64,000 nt of DNA from Ignelater luminosus (lineage: Eukaryota; Arthropoda; Insecta; Coleoptera; Elateridae): the NCBI GenBank assembly GCA_011009095.1, contig VTPC01000598.1:1-64000 (forward strand), given 5' to 3'. Position 1 is the stretch's first letter; each line of letters begins with the position of its first letter. A program made the position numbers and the translations under genes. Below, in pieces: positions 12,364 to 23,953 of this stretch. The notes under the pieces are model-generated. The model ran no database searches, was not told the origin of the DNA, and saw only the letters and a list, made by a program, of their open reading frames with translations.

Positions 12364-12747
12364 TTCGTAAATTCAGTAACGACTGCTTTGGAGTTCGTTG
12401 AAAATGCTCTTTAAAAATTATTTCTATGTTCAAGCTTATTGTTTTTGTTCTAATAATGAAATTCATCAATAACTAAACGGAAACAAATGTGTTTAGTCTC
12501 TTTCACGTTGTAACTAAAAAATACTGTAAAAGCCTTTGAAAGTCGTCAAAAGCAATAACTTTTACATCAAAGCGAAAAGTAATTATTTTCTATTATGATT
12601 TACACGGATTGTAGAATGTTGCGTAATACTTATAACCTGATTTTACAAAATACAAACGTAACTTCTTTAATTAAAGGCAAGATAATTAGTAGGTACATTT
12701 ATTTTTCATTTTAAAATTATTAACAAAATTCTAAAATAACATATTTC

Positions 12748-12753
12748 TTTATT
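12748..12753 (-). promoter_or_regulatory. Poly(A) signal of Gln/Asn-rich gene A
   Basis: AATAAA on the minus strand, about 70-100 nt beyond either possible stop codon. Confidence 0.6.
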
Positions 12754-12847
12754 CATTAAATAAAGTTCGTAAGTTATTTTGTGACTGTCTAGATGTCCGC
12801 GTCACAACTAGCTTGATTCGCGCTGAAACAAAAAATATATTTGTTAT

Positions 12848-14760
12848 TCACAAAATTCCTTCATTCTGATTTAAAATAACAGAAGAACTTACACTAATAG
12901 CATTAATTTGATTTTTGAACTGATTTTCATTAGATACATCTTCAGAACTATTTTCTTCACGATTACCTTGTTGGTTCTCAACATATCTGCCACCAATTTC
13001 ATCACTGGAATGCTGTAAAGATGCATTGTTTTGTTTCGTAGATATTACTTTTTTACTTTTAACGATTTTTACCTTAACCACCTTCTCCACAACCTGCTTT
13101 ACTTCGCGAGATTCTTGTGGGTGATATTGATTTTGTTGTATTTGTTGAGAGTTGTAATGTTTCTGAGTATAACTTTGTCCTTGTTGTCTACCATACACTT
13201 CATCAGAAAAATCATGCTGGATTTGTTGTTGGTTTTCGGAAGACGCACTGTATACCTGTTCTTGAGAATCCTCTTGATTATTTACGCTATAAAGTCGCTT
13301 TTGTTTGTAATTATTTGGCCAGAATATCCTTGTTACTGCTCCATTAGAAGTTTTGCTTTGAGGTGTAGAACCTTGTTGATATTGATTATTTTGATTATTT
13401 GAACCATTAACTTGTTCTTGAGGACTCTGCTGGTTGTTTTGACCAAATGGCCAATAATGTTGTAATACCCCTTTTGCTATTCCAAAATACCCTTCGTTAT
13501 GTTGTTGTTGTTGTTGTTGTTGAGCTTCTGAATTTTGCTGTTGATGCTGATTGTATTGATTGCTTACATAGTCAATTACATGCTGAGAATGTTGCTTGAT
13601 TGGATTAAGTGGCGAATATTTTTCTAATATATCTTTTGCACGTCCATAGTATGAATTTTGCTCTTGGGAGTCTTCTTGGGAACCTTGTTGAGCTTTTGGA
13701 TTTTGCCATTGATGCTGATTATATTGATCGCTTACATTATAACTTTGTTCTTGAGAATTCTGCTGGTTGTTTTGACTAGATGGCCAATAATGTTGTACTA
13801 CCCCTCTTGCTTTTCCAAAATACCCTTCGTTCTGTTGTTGTTGTTGTTGAGCTTCTGAATTCTGCTGTTGATGCTGATTGTATTGATTGGTTACATAGTC
13901 AATTACATGCTGAGAATGTTGCTTGATTGGTTGCTCTTGGGAGTCTTCTTGGGAACCTTGTTGAGCTTTGGAATTTTGCCATTGATGCTGATTATATTGA
14001 TCGCCTACATTATAACTTTGTTCTTGAGAATCTTGCTGGTTTTGATTAAAATAGTTTTGTGAAACTCCTTTTGCTCGTCTATAATATGAAGGAATATCTT
14101 GGGAATGTTCTTCAGAACTTTGTGAATTTTGTTGCTGGTATTGATTATATTGATGATTTACATAATCATACTTTGGTTGCTTTACGACTGGATCTTGCGA
14201 CTGATATTTATTATAGTTTTGATTATACCCACTGGATTGTTGCCACTTGTCATAATTCTGTTTTTGAGAATCCGGTTGATATACTGAATTCTTCTGTTGA
14301 TATTGTCCGTTGTAGCCTTGTTCTTCGGAACTTGACTGTTGATTAACTTTATATTTTTGGGATTGCGAGTATATTTGCTCTTGATATCTTGAATTCTGTT
14401 GATATGGTGAGGCTTTCAATTGTTGTTCCTGATTATCAGAATAATCATAGTCTTGATTATTTCTTGATTGATACCCATTCTGTTTAGGAAAAGGTATTTC
14501 TACATTTTGTTCTGTTTGTTGGTCGGGATTATAATTTTTAAATACTTGAGCCCTATCCTGGTACTGATTATTTGATTCATAACTGTGTTTGTTATCACCT
14601 GCTTGCCGATCAAATGATGAAACAAATTTTTCCCCAGAAGAATAAGAACATTGTGAAATTGCAACCTGAGTACCAAAATATATATGTAGAAACGAGCATT
14701 TATAAAGGAACACATACTTACAGCACTTAGCAGCACAATAACAAAACTCTGCAACGACAT
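12848..14760 (-). CDS. Secreted Gln/Asn-rich repetitive protein A
   Basis: Exon 1 (14722-14760) encodes MSLQSFVIVLLSA. A 56-nt intron (GTAAGT...CAG, 14666-14721) follows, and exon 2 (from 14665) continues VAISQCSYSSGEKF, giving a classic signal peptide. The mature protein is dominated by Gln, Asn, Ser and Tyr. From about residue 200 to 450 it repeats a module: a short aromatic motif of the form (S/G)Y(Y/F)GxAKGVxQxYWP separated by QQ/NQ-rich linkers with SQEQ and QYNQHQ words. Near the C-terminus is a basic, Lys/Val-rich block (VEKVVKVKIVKSKKVIS). Read straight through, the protein has 618 residues. A strong donor (GTAAGT, 12892) and acceptor (TTTCAG, 12833) suggest a 60-nt intron near the end, which would give a slightly shorter C-terminus ending at 12818. 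Such composition suits an extracellular structural, gel, adhesive or accessory-gland protein; the actual role is unknown. Confidence 0.82.
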
Positions 14761-14800
14761 GACGGTGATGATGAACTAATGGTCAATAATCGGATTCATC

Positions 14801-14809
14801 CTTTTTATA
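14801..14809 (-). promoter_or_regulatory. TATA box of gene A
   Basis: TATAAAAAG on the minus strand, 41 bp before the ATG. The same box sits at the same distance from gene B and is embedded in conserved duplicated sequence (GAAGTCAGCATSRTCTATAAA). Confidence 0.75.
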
Positions 14810-15910
14810 GACGATGCTGACTTCATGTATATGTTGGAATTTAATCGAAGTAAAATAGAAATTCAGCAATGATAATTTTACCAATATAACTCGCATGTAA
14901 GTATGAATAATCAGCACGTGGAGTATTTTATAATTTTTTGCTTTTAGTTGAAATATTAATTACATTTTTGAAAGCTTCATTAAAAGCTATTTAGTTTGGA
15001 GTTATAATAAACTAAAACATTAACAGAAATTTTAGACAGTGTTGTATTTGTGCATTACTAGAGTGGTTATTACCTGTAAACTCGAAAAATGTAATCGTTT
15101 AATTGTTTATTAAAAAAAGTATTTATGCATTACAAAAATCATAGAATACAAAAAGGTATTTCAAGAAAATAACGCGTCTTTGGCAGAATAGTAAAGGGCA
15201 GCAAGGACTAACTTCAATAATGTTACACTTATACTGCATTAAAAAAATTGTATGTAAATACAGGGATGGGCCTAAATAAGCGAGAAGCAAATTTTAATAA
15301 TTATTATGTTTTTGGTAACTACATAAAAATTGTTTATGTTGAATTTGCGCTATTTTTTTCAAAATTAGTAACTGTTACCTAGATACTTAAACTAAGAAAT
15401 AATTATAGATGATTTTTTTTGGATCCTATCCTGTACTAATAAATTCATCCACGAGTATTGAAGATGTATTAAGATTGATTATTATGATTGAGTATTAAGA
15501 TGAAAGTATACACCTTGCATGTTTGGTTATTAAAGGTTTGGTTTAGATTTTTCATGGAGTAAAGTGCAAATCATTAAAAATTAATGACGCTTGAAAGTTT
15601 GCAACGAGTGCAAAATTATTTTTCTAATATTACTGCATGAAGCTGCACCAATACATTTAGAGGTTATTTGTGTTATTGTAAAATAGAAGAGTTAAGTTTA
15701 CTAAAAAGACAGTATATGTTTGGATATAATATTTCTTTTGTGTTCAATTTTGGTTGGATGATGGATTTTTGTTTTACAATTAAAAATCTAACATTATTCA
15801 TACTCGTTTCATATACCATTACATACTTTTTAAACTTCTTTAATTAAACGCAAAATATTTATTTACATTTATTTATTTTATTATCGACAAAACTTTGAAA
15901 TAATACATTC

Positions 15911-15916
15911 TTTATT
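15911..15916 (-). promoter_or_regulatory. Poly(A) signal of Gln/Asn-rich gene B
   Basis: AATAAA on the minus strand, about 40 nt beyond the stop at 15953, in the same place as in gene A. Confidence 0.6.
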
Positions 15917-15952
15917 TATTAACAAAAAGTTCATAAGTTATTTTGAGAAAGT

Positions 15953-17685
15953 CTAGATGACGCCTGCATCACAATCAGTTTGACTAGCGCTGAAACAAAA
16001 CACATATTTATTATTTACAAAAATTCTTTGGTTCTGATTTAAAATAACAGAGCTACTTACACTTATAACATTCATTTGATTGTAAGACTGATTTTCATTA
16101 GATTCACCTTTAGAACTATTTACTTCACGATTCCCTTGCTGATTTTCAACACTTTGGCCACTTATTTGATGGTTGGAATGCTGTAAATATTCATTGTTTT
16201 GTCTCTTAGAAATTATTTTTTTACTCTTAATGCTTTTTACCTTAACCGCCTTCTTCATAACCTGCTTTATTTCAAATGACCCATTTGGATCGTATTGATT
16301 TTGTTGCGTTTGTTGGGAATTGTAATGATTCTGAGTATAACTCTGTCCTTGTTGCCCACCATACATTCCTTCAGAAGAATCCTCCTGCCAGTATTTATTT
16401 AATATCCTTTTCGCTTCCCCATAGTGAGAATTTCTGTTTTGAGGGCTAGATCCCTGTTGATATTGATTATTTTGATTATTTATGTGATCAACTTGTTCTT
16501 GAGAACTCGAATGCTTGTTTTGACCAGATGACCAATAATTCTGCAATTTCCCTTTTGCTTGCCCAAAATATCCTTCAGGTATTTGTTGGGTTTCTGAATT
16601 TTCTTGTTGATACTGATTATGTTGATTAACTATTTCCTGAGAATGTTGTTGTATCCCATAGTATGAATTTTGTTCCTGGAAGTGTTCTTCAGAATTTTGT
16701 TGACTCGGTGATTGATTATACTGATTGTTTACACCGCTCACTTGTTCTTGAGAATTTTGATTAGGTGACCAACATCTTTGTGAAATCCCTTTTGCTTGGT
16801 TATAGTACGAATTTTGCCCTTGCGAGTTTTCTTCAGAACCTTGTTGAATTTTTGAATTCTGCTGATGACACCGATTATATTGATTGTTTACATTGCCAAC
16901 TTGTTCTTGAGAGTTCTGCTGATTTTGATTAGGATATTCTTGTGAAACTCGTCTTGCTTGCACGTAATATGAAAGAATGTCTTGAGAATGTTCTTCGGGA
17001 CTTTGCGAATTCTGCTGCTGGTATTGATTATATCGACTGTTTACATAATCAACTTGATTAGGATATTGTTGATAATCATAACTTGATTGCTTAATTACTG
17101 GATTTTGAGGCTGATATCTATTGTAGTTTTGATGATATTCACTGGATTGTTGGCTCTTCCCATAAATTTGTTCTTGAGAATCTGGTTGATATATTGAATT
17201 CTTCTGTGGATATTGTCCGTTGTACTCTTGTTCGTCATAACCTGAATGCTGATTAATGTTATATTTCTGTGGTCGAGAATACATTATTTGCTCTTGATAC
17301 TTTGCATTCTGTTGCCATGGTGGTACTTGAGTGTTCGCATAATCATAGTCTTGATATCCGTTTTGCTTAGGATAAGGTATTTCTAAATTTTGTTGTGTTT
17401 GTGAACGGGGACCATATTTTCTATCTGATACAGGATATCCTTGACCATAATAGTTTTGAGTACTGCCCTGATTTTGATTATTTGATTGATAATCGTGTTC
17501 ATTATTTCTTGTTTGCCGATTAGTTGGTGAAGCAGAGTGGAATTCTTGTATTTCCTCAGAAGAATCAGCACATTGCGAAATTGCAACCTGAATGCCAAAA
17601 TAAAAATGTAAAAATAAATATTTAAAAAGAAACAATCTAAACTTACAGCACTTAGCAGCACAATTACAAAACTCTTAAACAACAT
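15953..17685 (-). CDS. Secreted Gln/Asn-rich repetitive protein B
   Basis: Paralogue of protein A. Exon 1 (17647-17685) encodes MLFKSFVIVLLSA, the intron is 59 nt (17588-17646), and exon 2 starts VAISQCADSSEEIQEF, so the signal peptide and splice phase match gene A. The protein (557 residues read through) has the same order: Gln/Asn/Tyr-rich N-half, modules with (S/G)Y(Y/F)GxAKGxxxxYW, SQEQ words and QYNQ linkers, and a basic KKAVKVKSIKSKKIIS block. It has fewer and more degenerate modules than A. A GTAAGT donor (16060) and TTTCAG acceptor (15990) occupy the same place as in gene A. Splicing would end the protein almost at once (stop 15984), while reading through gives a tail FCFSASQTDCDAGVI. 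An upstream in-frame ATG (MITI, 17697) is possible but lies outside the conserved start. Confidence 0.82.
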
Positions 17686-17718
17686 GATGGTAATCATGAA
17701 ATAATAATTAAATTGATT

Positions 17719-17727
17719 CCTTTTATA
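17719..17727 (-). promoter_or_regulatory. TATA box of gene B
   Basis: TATAAAAGG on the minus strand, 34 bp before the ATG, in the block shared with gene A. Confidence 0.75.
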
Positions 17728-18479
17728 GATCATGCTGACTTCATGTATGTTATTGCAATTTTATCGAAGTAAAATAGAAATTCAGCAATGATAATTTCAC
17801 CGACTTAAGTCATATGCAAGTATGAATTACGAGCACGTGGAGTTTTTTATAAATTGCATTTCTGAAAATTTTGTTATAAATTTTGGAGTTATAACAAATA
17901 AAAAGATTTAAATAAATTTTAGACAATTAAAGAGCATATTTGTACATGTACTAGAGCGGTTATTATTTACAAACTTGAAAAACGTAATCATTTAATCAAT
18001 TATTTAAAAAATTATTTATGTATTACACGAACCATGGCATGCAAACAAAGCATTTCAAGGAAGTAGCGCGGCTTTGACAGGATAATAAAGGTCATCAAGG
18101 ACTAATTTTAATAATGTTACACTTATGCATTAAAAAACAATGTGTAAACACAGAGATGGACCTAAATAAACAAGAAGAGGTTATTGTTTTATTAATAACT
18201 AGGTTTTTGGTAACTGTACTAAAAAATGTTTACAATAAATTTGTGTTATATTCTCAATATTACTAACTGATACCCAGATATTTAATTTGAGAATAATCGT
18301 ACATAGATATTATTCTAAATCCTATCCTGAACTGTAATAATTTTATCCACGCGTATTAATTTTAAGTTCCAAGTTCATGTCATTATCAGTATTAGTGTTG
18401 CATGTTTTGTTTACCAAAGGTTTGCTTTGAGTTTTTCATGGAGTAAAGTGTAAATGATTAAATATTAATTACTGTAAGT

Positions 18480-18503
18480 ATTATTATTATTATTATTATT
18501 ATT
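18480..18503. repeat. (ATT)n microsatellite
   Basis: Eight uninterrupted ATT units. It lies inside duplication unit 2 and is absent at the matching place of unit 1. Confidence 0.9.
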
Positions 18504-18600
18504 GAGAGTTTGCAAGGTTACAAATTATTTTTATATTATCACATGAAGTTGCACGCAACAGATATAGTGGTATATCTCTGTTATTGTAAAATACGAAGAA

Positions 18601-19249
18601 CCATATTTATTAAAGAAAAGTTTAGATATTATTTAGTTTGTATGCAATTATTTTTGTTGAGTGATAAATTCAGCATTCTTTATTATAGATACGGATAACT
18701 AATATTTCTAATTTAATGAATTTATAGTGTCAATATTATCAACTTGGATTTTTCTTGTTTTCTTTGTTTCTAATTCTTTACAAATTCTCAAAATTATGAA
18801 ATTAATTAAAAAAGATCACTTTAATTAGAACTAGATACGGTGACAGAATCTAAATTCTGTTTTTCATTTAATTTAATAAATCTGAGTCTATAATTTTTGT
18901 AACACCAAAATATATTTACTTGTTTCTCTAGGAGTAATTTAAGCATTCAGATGCTCTTTGTTGGATGAATCGTGTAATGCCTTTAAATCAGGATGTGGGC
19001 ATACCCAGTTGATCGAGTCTAATTAACATGTCTTCTGTACCTTTTTCCATTGTAACAATTGATTAGGTAACGCAATGTACCAATTCCCTTACTAATATTT
19101 CCAATGTTTCATTTACAACATTTATTTATATAGAACCCAAGTTGGATAGCATCTCCTTCTACAAAGAGCTAAAATTAAGTTCATCATTGTATTGAATGTT
19201 TTTGTCGTTGAAGTTTCTTATTTCTGTATTGCATCAACAAGAGGTTTAG
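18601..19249. other. Intergenic DNA, nothing recognised
   Basis: AT-rich with no supported frame. The right edge passes into gypsy integrase sequence on the minus strand. Confidence 0.35.
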
Positions 19250-20000
19250 TTTTCAATTACAATCATCCGCATCATTTAAACTTGCACGTAGACTATTTTT
19301 CAAGGATTGGAAATAGCGTTCACTTAAATTATTTGTGGCAGGGTGGGCTGGTGCTGTTAATGGCAATTCCGTTAAAATTCAAAAACTCGCAAAATTATTA
19401 TGAAATAAAAACCATTGCCGTTTACAATCCGAATGTGCAATCAAAAATATCGCGTAACAGATAAGTTGTAATATTCTTAACTGGAATACTTCCAGCATTG
19501 AGTATTGTTTACTCAATGCTTCCAGCCATCTCGAAGTTGCGTCAACCAAAATGAGAAGGAAATGATTCACGAATGGTCCAGCAAAACCAAGATGCAATTG
19601 TGCTAATATAAGAAGTTTATTTGTAACCATCAAAGGCAGATCTTTATCATATTTAAAAATTTCCGTGAGTGGTTTCTGGTTTGTCATTTGTAATTAAATT
19701 GTCGGCTGCAGCAATATTGATAAAGCTGATTATAATGTTCTTCACTTTTGCTTGATATTTTCAAACGCTTTTTGGCACGTTTCAGATTAGATAAATTTCG
19801 AATTCTTGGGAAGAAAGTAGTTCAATGCATATAATTTAGTAGCAGCTAAATTTGGTATGAAACCACTGTAGTTAATTTAGCATGCCAAGGAATTGAAGTA
19901 ATTCATGTAAGTTTTGTAATGCTTTAATCTTTGGAATCTCTTTAACTTTTTCACTTGTTTGGATCAAATAATTTACCGAACTCTGAACTAGCTTTAACTT
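19250..20000 (-). pseudogene. Ty3/gypsy pol fragment: RT end, RNase H start and integrase core
   Basis: Minus-strand reading, with shifts, gives first LLQFLGMLN and IPNLAATKLYALNYFLPKNS, the end of a gypsy reverse transcriptase, then CQKAFENIKQK, the start of its RNase H (about 19980-19740). Next comes LHLGFAGPFVNHFLLILVDA with TSRWLEA (19600-19520), the integrase core with its first Asp, and then TAPAHPATNNLSERYFQSLK (about 19370-19310), the integrase segment containing the catalytic Glu. Most of the RNase H is missing between the RT and integrase pieces. Stops and frameshifts are frequent. No LTR was found. It may belong with the gag-protease fragment at 27.3-29.6 kb on the same strand. Confidence 0.75.
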
Positions 20001-20063
20001 GCATTAACTATTCAAATGTAGGTTATTTTTTCGTGTTATTTGTAGCAATGCCTCTACTCTACT

Positions 20064-22334
20064 AACACAGGCCTACAAAAAAATTGTTTTTGGTGCCTAG
20101 GATTTTAGCTATATTTGGGGCGCTGAATCTAAATATAAAATCAGTCTTTCTCTATCTGCTCTACTTTTTTAGATCAATGTTTTTTTTAACGTGCAGTTCT
20201 ACACAAAATGTGCAGTTCTAATTCCATTTTGTTCAGCTCTAATTCACATATACAAGGATTGTTTTCTGTATATTTGCCTTATTGTCAGTCTATCGTGCAG
20301 TTATTTGCAGCAAAATTCACTAGATGGTATTGTCTGTCCGGTAACGTAACTGAAGTGACCTTCAACACTTGAACTAGAGTTGAGGTTAGTTTGTGAGTTC
20401 TCGCCGTGCAGGGCAGAGTGAAGTTGGCCTCACGCGATTTTTGTGTTTTTGAAAGAGTTGTTATAAAGTTAACCTAAAACATACTGTGTTGTAGATTGTC
20501 GTATTTGTGTTGTTGAATAGAAATAACATGAGTTCAAGTAGAAGAAGTTGTGTAAATCATCCTGATGTGTTTTGCTACATATGCGGAGAGAATACACGTT
20601 AAAAGAAAGCCGAGAAACTGCTAGTTACTTTGTAAAAACCTGGGAACCGCATCAGGTCTGTAAATATTGTACCGAACATTTAAGACAGTGGACTACCGGG
20701 AAAAGAAAAAGTCTGAAATTCGGCATACCGATGGTTTGGAGAGAACCCAAAACCCACTCGATGACTGTTATTTCTGCCTAGTAAATATTACTGGAATTAA
20801 TCGAAACAACCGTAGTAAGTGGACTTATACTAATTTAGTCTCTGCAAGACACCCGGTCCCTCACTCAGGGAAAGTGCCGATACCAACGTTTCACCAGCTA
20901 CCAAAGCTCTGTGAAGACGAGTATTGTCCTTTTGATCAACCTTCTGATACTAATGAAGGTGACAGTGATTGAGAGGGTTTCAACCAGGATGAGTTAAATG
21001 ACTTCAGCAGAGATCTCAACCTGTCAAAAGAAGCTTTTAAATTACTGGCTTCCAGGTTGAACAACAAAAATTTACTGGAACAAGGAACCAAAATCACCTT
21101 TTACCGTACAAGAGAAAAAGATCTGCTACTTTTCTTCTCTCAAGAAGACAATTTTGTATTTTGTCACAAAATTTGAGAACTCCTGGGAAAAATGACTCTT
21201 CCTGAATATTTTCCAGATGATTGGAGCCTATTTATTGACAGCTCAAAGCGAAGTTTAAAATGTGCCCCTCTATACAATGGGAACAAATATCGTTCAACAC
21301 CAATTGTTCACTCGACGAAAATGAAAGAAGAATATAACACAATAGCTTTGGTTTTAGAGAAGATAAAGTATCATGAACATCAATGGGTGATTTGTGTGGA
21401 CTTAAAAATAGTAAACTTTCTCCTTGGACAGCAAAGTGGCCACACCAAATATCCTTGCTTTTCGTGCTTCTGGGATAGCACAGACAAAACACACCACTGG
21501 GTTAGAAAAAAGTGGCCTAAGAGAGAAAACATGGACGTTAGGGAAAATAATGTCATTAACGACCCTTTAGTTGGACGAGAGAAAATCATCTTCCCTCTAT
21601 TACATATCAAGCTGGGCCTTATGAAGCAGTTTGTAAAGGCTTTTGATAAGAACGGATCATGCTTTGCATATATATAGGGAAAAAAATGTCTTAGTTGAGT
21701 ACCGAAAAAATTAAAACAGGAATATTTGACGGCCCACAAATAAGACAACTCACTAAGGATCCTGCCTTCGTAAATTCGATGAATGAGGCCGAGCGAGAAG
21801 TCTGGATTTCATTTGATCGCAGTTGTCGGAAATTTTCTGGGTAAACGCAAAGCTGAAAACTATGTTGAACTGGTAAACAAGATGCTTAACAGTTTTAAAT
21901 TCCTTGGGTGTAACATGAGCATTAAGGTGCACTATTTACACAGCCACTTAGCCGTTTTCCTGAAGATTTAGGAGACACCAGTAAGGAACAAGGTAAAATA
22001 TTTCACCAGAATATTAAAGCTACGAAGGACTGCTAACAAGAAAGATGGGATACGCATATGATGGCAGATTATTGCTGGAGTTTAAAAAGGGACTGTTCCA
22101 AAATACATTTAAGAATGTCACGGAAAAGAAACTTCCGAAGTGTTCAGTGACTAGTTGGTTTCATCGATGACTTTTTCCTCTATCTTTGTATATAATTTGT
22201 ATAAATATATATAGTTGTATCTCAGAAATTTGAGCTCCTAGGCAAAAACTAATGCCATATTTGAGTTCAGGACATCAAATTAATATGAAATCAACTCCAA
22301 ATACTCCGGCACCAAAATACCTGTTGACCTGTGT
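20064..22334 (+). mobile_element. Unclassified element with terminal inverted repeats
   Basis: The left end ACACAGGCCTACA...TTTTTGGTGCC (from about 20064) matches, inverted, the right end ACACAGGTCAACAGGTATTTTGGTGCC (to about 22334). A long, broken ORF of a multi-copy arthropod family lies between. Flanks (CTCTACTA / AATCTAATA) are only loosely similar, so the target duplication is unresolved. I cannot name the superfamily. Confidence 0.5.
20528..22150 (+). pseudogene. Uncharacterised multi-copy ORF family with N-terminal Cys-rich motif, broken
   Basis: ATG 20528 opens MSSSRRSCVNHPDVFCYICG, and after a shift the text runs VCKYCTEHLRQWTTGKRKSL and CYFCLVNITGINRNNRSKW, so paired Cys-x2-Cys units suggest a zinc-binding head. 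The middle (21192-21677) reads LFIDSSKRSLKCAPLYNGNK, WVICVDLKIVNFLLGQQSGH, TKYPCFSCFWDS and IKLGLMKQFVKAFDKNG. The end (21783-22150) reads NFLGKRKAENYVELVNKML, MSIKVHYLHSHL and HMMADYCWSLKRDC. I recognise this as a protein family that recurs in many copies in arthropod genomes, usually left uncharacterised. Stops and shifts make this copy inactive. The acidic residues in FIDSS and CVDLK could be nuclease residues, but that is a guess. Confidence 0.65.
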
Positions 22335-22681
22335 AATCTAATAATTCCAAAATTTTGCCTTGCACTATAATATCGTGGAAGAAACATATCACTCCGTTTA
22401 GACCACGCAAAATTGAACCTATGAAGCGCTGCCAAATATCTGATGCTCTTTTATATTAGAACTTCAGCTTTTTAATCTTGTAACACTTCTATGTAGTAGA
22501 ACAGTTTGTAAAATTGAATTCTCTTTATGTATTTGTAAATGAAAGTATGCTTTATGAACATTTAATGTACAGAGATATTTACCTCTTTTCAGTTACGCAT
22601 GTACCTTGTACAAGCCACTATCTTAGGAGTCGAATATCCATTGTCCTGTAATGACTTATTTAACTCATTGGCGCCATATCA

Positions 22682-22705
22682 GTTACCATAATTATGATAA
22701 CGCTA
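22682..22705. repeat. piggyBac subterminal palindrome, copy 1
   Basis: GTTACCATAATTATGATAAC followed by GCTA, near-palindromic; relatives lie at 23052-23075 and 26198-26217. Possible transposase binding site (inference). Confidence 0.5.
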
Positions 22706-23051
22706 ACCGAGGTCTATAATTTTGCTAATATTATAGATTTAATTTGGTGGCTACTGGGTAGATGACGTTACTATCCGTTAGCGTAACGGTTGAATATGGA
22801 TTGAATTGCTATAGTTCTGTGTTCCGATGCACGTGCATGCTTTGGAACTAGTAAATTTCGTTTTAAGAGGTTAACCTAGCATTCTAATTTGATCAGCTAT
22901 GGATTTCCGCTTAGTGTAAGTAGCCTTTGCCATATACGTAATTATATATTAGTCTCTAACCGATTAAAATCGTTTACTAGAAGGTATCAAATTAAAGTGC
23001 TACCTATACTTGCGACATTCCTTGCCGTTTCTCGTATCTTATCGTAAATCT

Positions 23052-23075
23052 TAGCGTTACCATATGATAACGCTA
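23052..23075. repeat. piggyBac subterminal palindrome, copy 2
   Basis: TAGCGTTACCATATGATAAC followed by GCTA, palindromic apart from one pair. It lies about 60 bp before the transposase frame. Confidence 0.5.
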
Positions 23076-23953
23076 GGCGTATTTATTGCTTCCTATATTT
23101 AAATAGTTATTTTATGTTATTTCTCATATTGTATTGGCATCACATTTGAGTAAGCGTTACAAAATAGAGTATTCCGACGATTTAGATGTTGATGGTTTGT
23201 ATATCGAGCCTCCAGAAGCAAGTATCCTTACAGACGAAGATTCTGCTGGAAAAGAAGATAATTGCAAAATAGATCATCTATCTGGAAAACAATTAGCAGC
23301 CAATGCAGATATTGTTTTACGAAATAGTAGTCACACAGAAGGTGTGGATAGTAAAAGCAGCAATATTCAAACTACATCTAATACTGGCAACCATAAGGGA
23401 ACAGCCTATTCACCTGAAAATATTAATCTGGATTTACGATGTTCAAGATTTCCAGCATCAAACTATTCCTATTTAATGAATAAAACTGTAGTGGAAATAT
23501 TCGAATTATTCATTGACATTGAAGTATAGTGTACTACTTGGTGAAACAATCACAGCGTTATGCTCAGTTCAAAAACTGCCCAAATCCAAATCTACTGTCT
23601 AACAAATTTAAATGTGCTATAGCTTACCTGTGCTATAGATTACCTGGCAAAAAATACTATTGGGACTATAAGGATGATACACAAAATCCTTTTGTAATCA
23701 AAGCAACAAAACGAAACAGATTTTTGACAATGATCAGTTTTTACACTGTGCTGACAACAATCATTTCAATTTAGAGGATGGAAATTGAGATTACTAATGG
23801 ATAAGCTCAAACAACGGCTTTTAGAAAATTCTGTTTTTGAAGAACGTATAAGTTATGATGACACAATGGTGAACTACTTTGAAAGGCACGGATGCAAACA
23901 ATTTATTCGCTGGAAGCCCATCCATTTTAGTTTCAAAATGTGGTCGCTAAGTA

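Larger units (their letters stand above)
12660..18600. repeat. Tandem segmental duplication of the Gln/Asn-rich gene, two units
   Basis: Unit 1 (about 12660-15690) and unit 2 (about 15840-18600) are collinear: 3' flank, gene, TATA box and roughly 900 bp upstream all match. Examples of matched upstream words are TCGAAGTAAAATAGAAATTC (14845 and 17765 areas), the GAGCACGTGGAG / CAGCACGTGGAG box, and TTTTTCATGGAGTAAAGTG (15550 and 18435 areas). Divergence is visible as substitutions and small indels, so the event is not very recent. The extended upstream match means both copies probably kept the same regulation. Confidence 0.85.

Noticed and set aside
13031..13402. Hydrophobic open frames on the plus strand across 13.0-14.3 kb
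   Set aside because: They are the reverse strand of Gln/Asn codons (TTG, ATT, TTA runs) of gene A, not membrane proteins.
20528..22150. The uncharacterised ORF family as a host gene
   Set aside because: Multiple frameshifts, inverted flanks and a multi-copy nature point to a mobile element relic.
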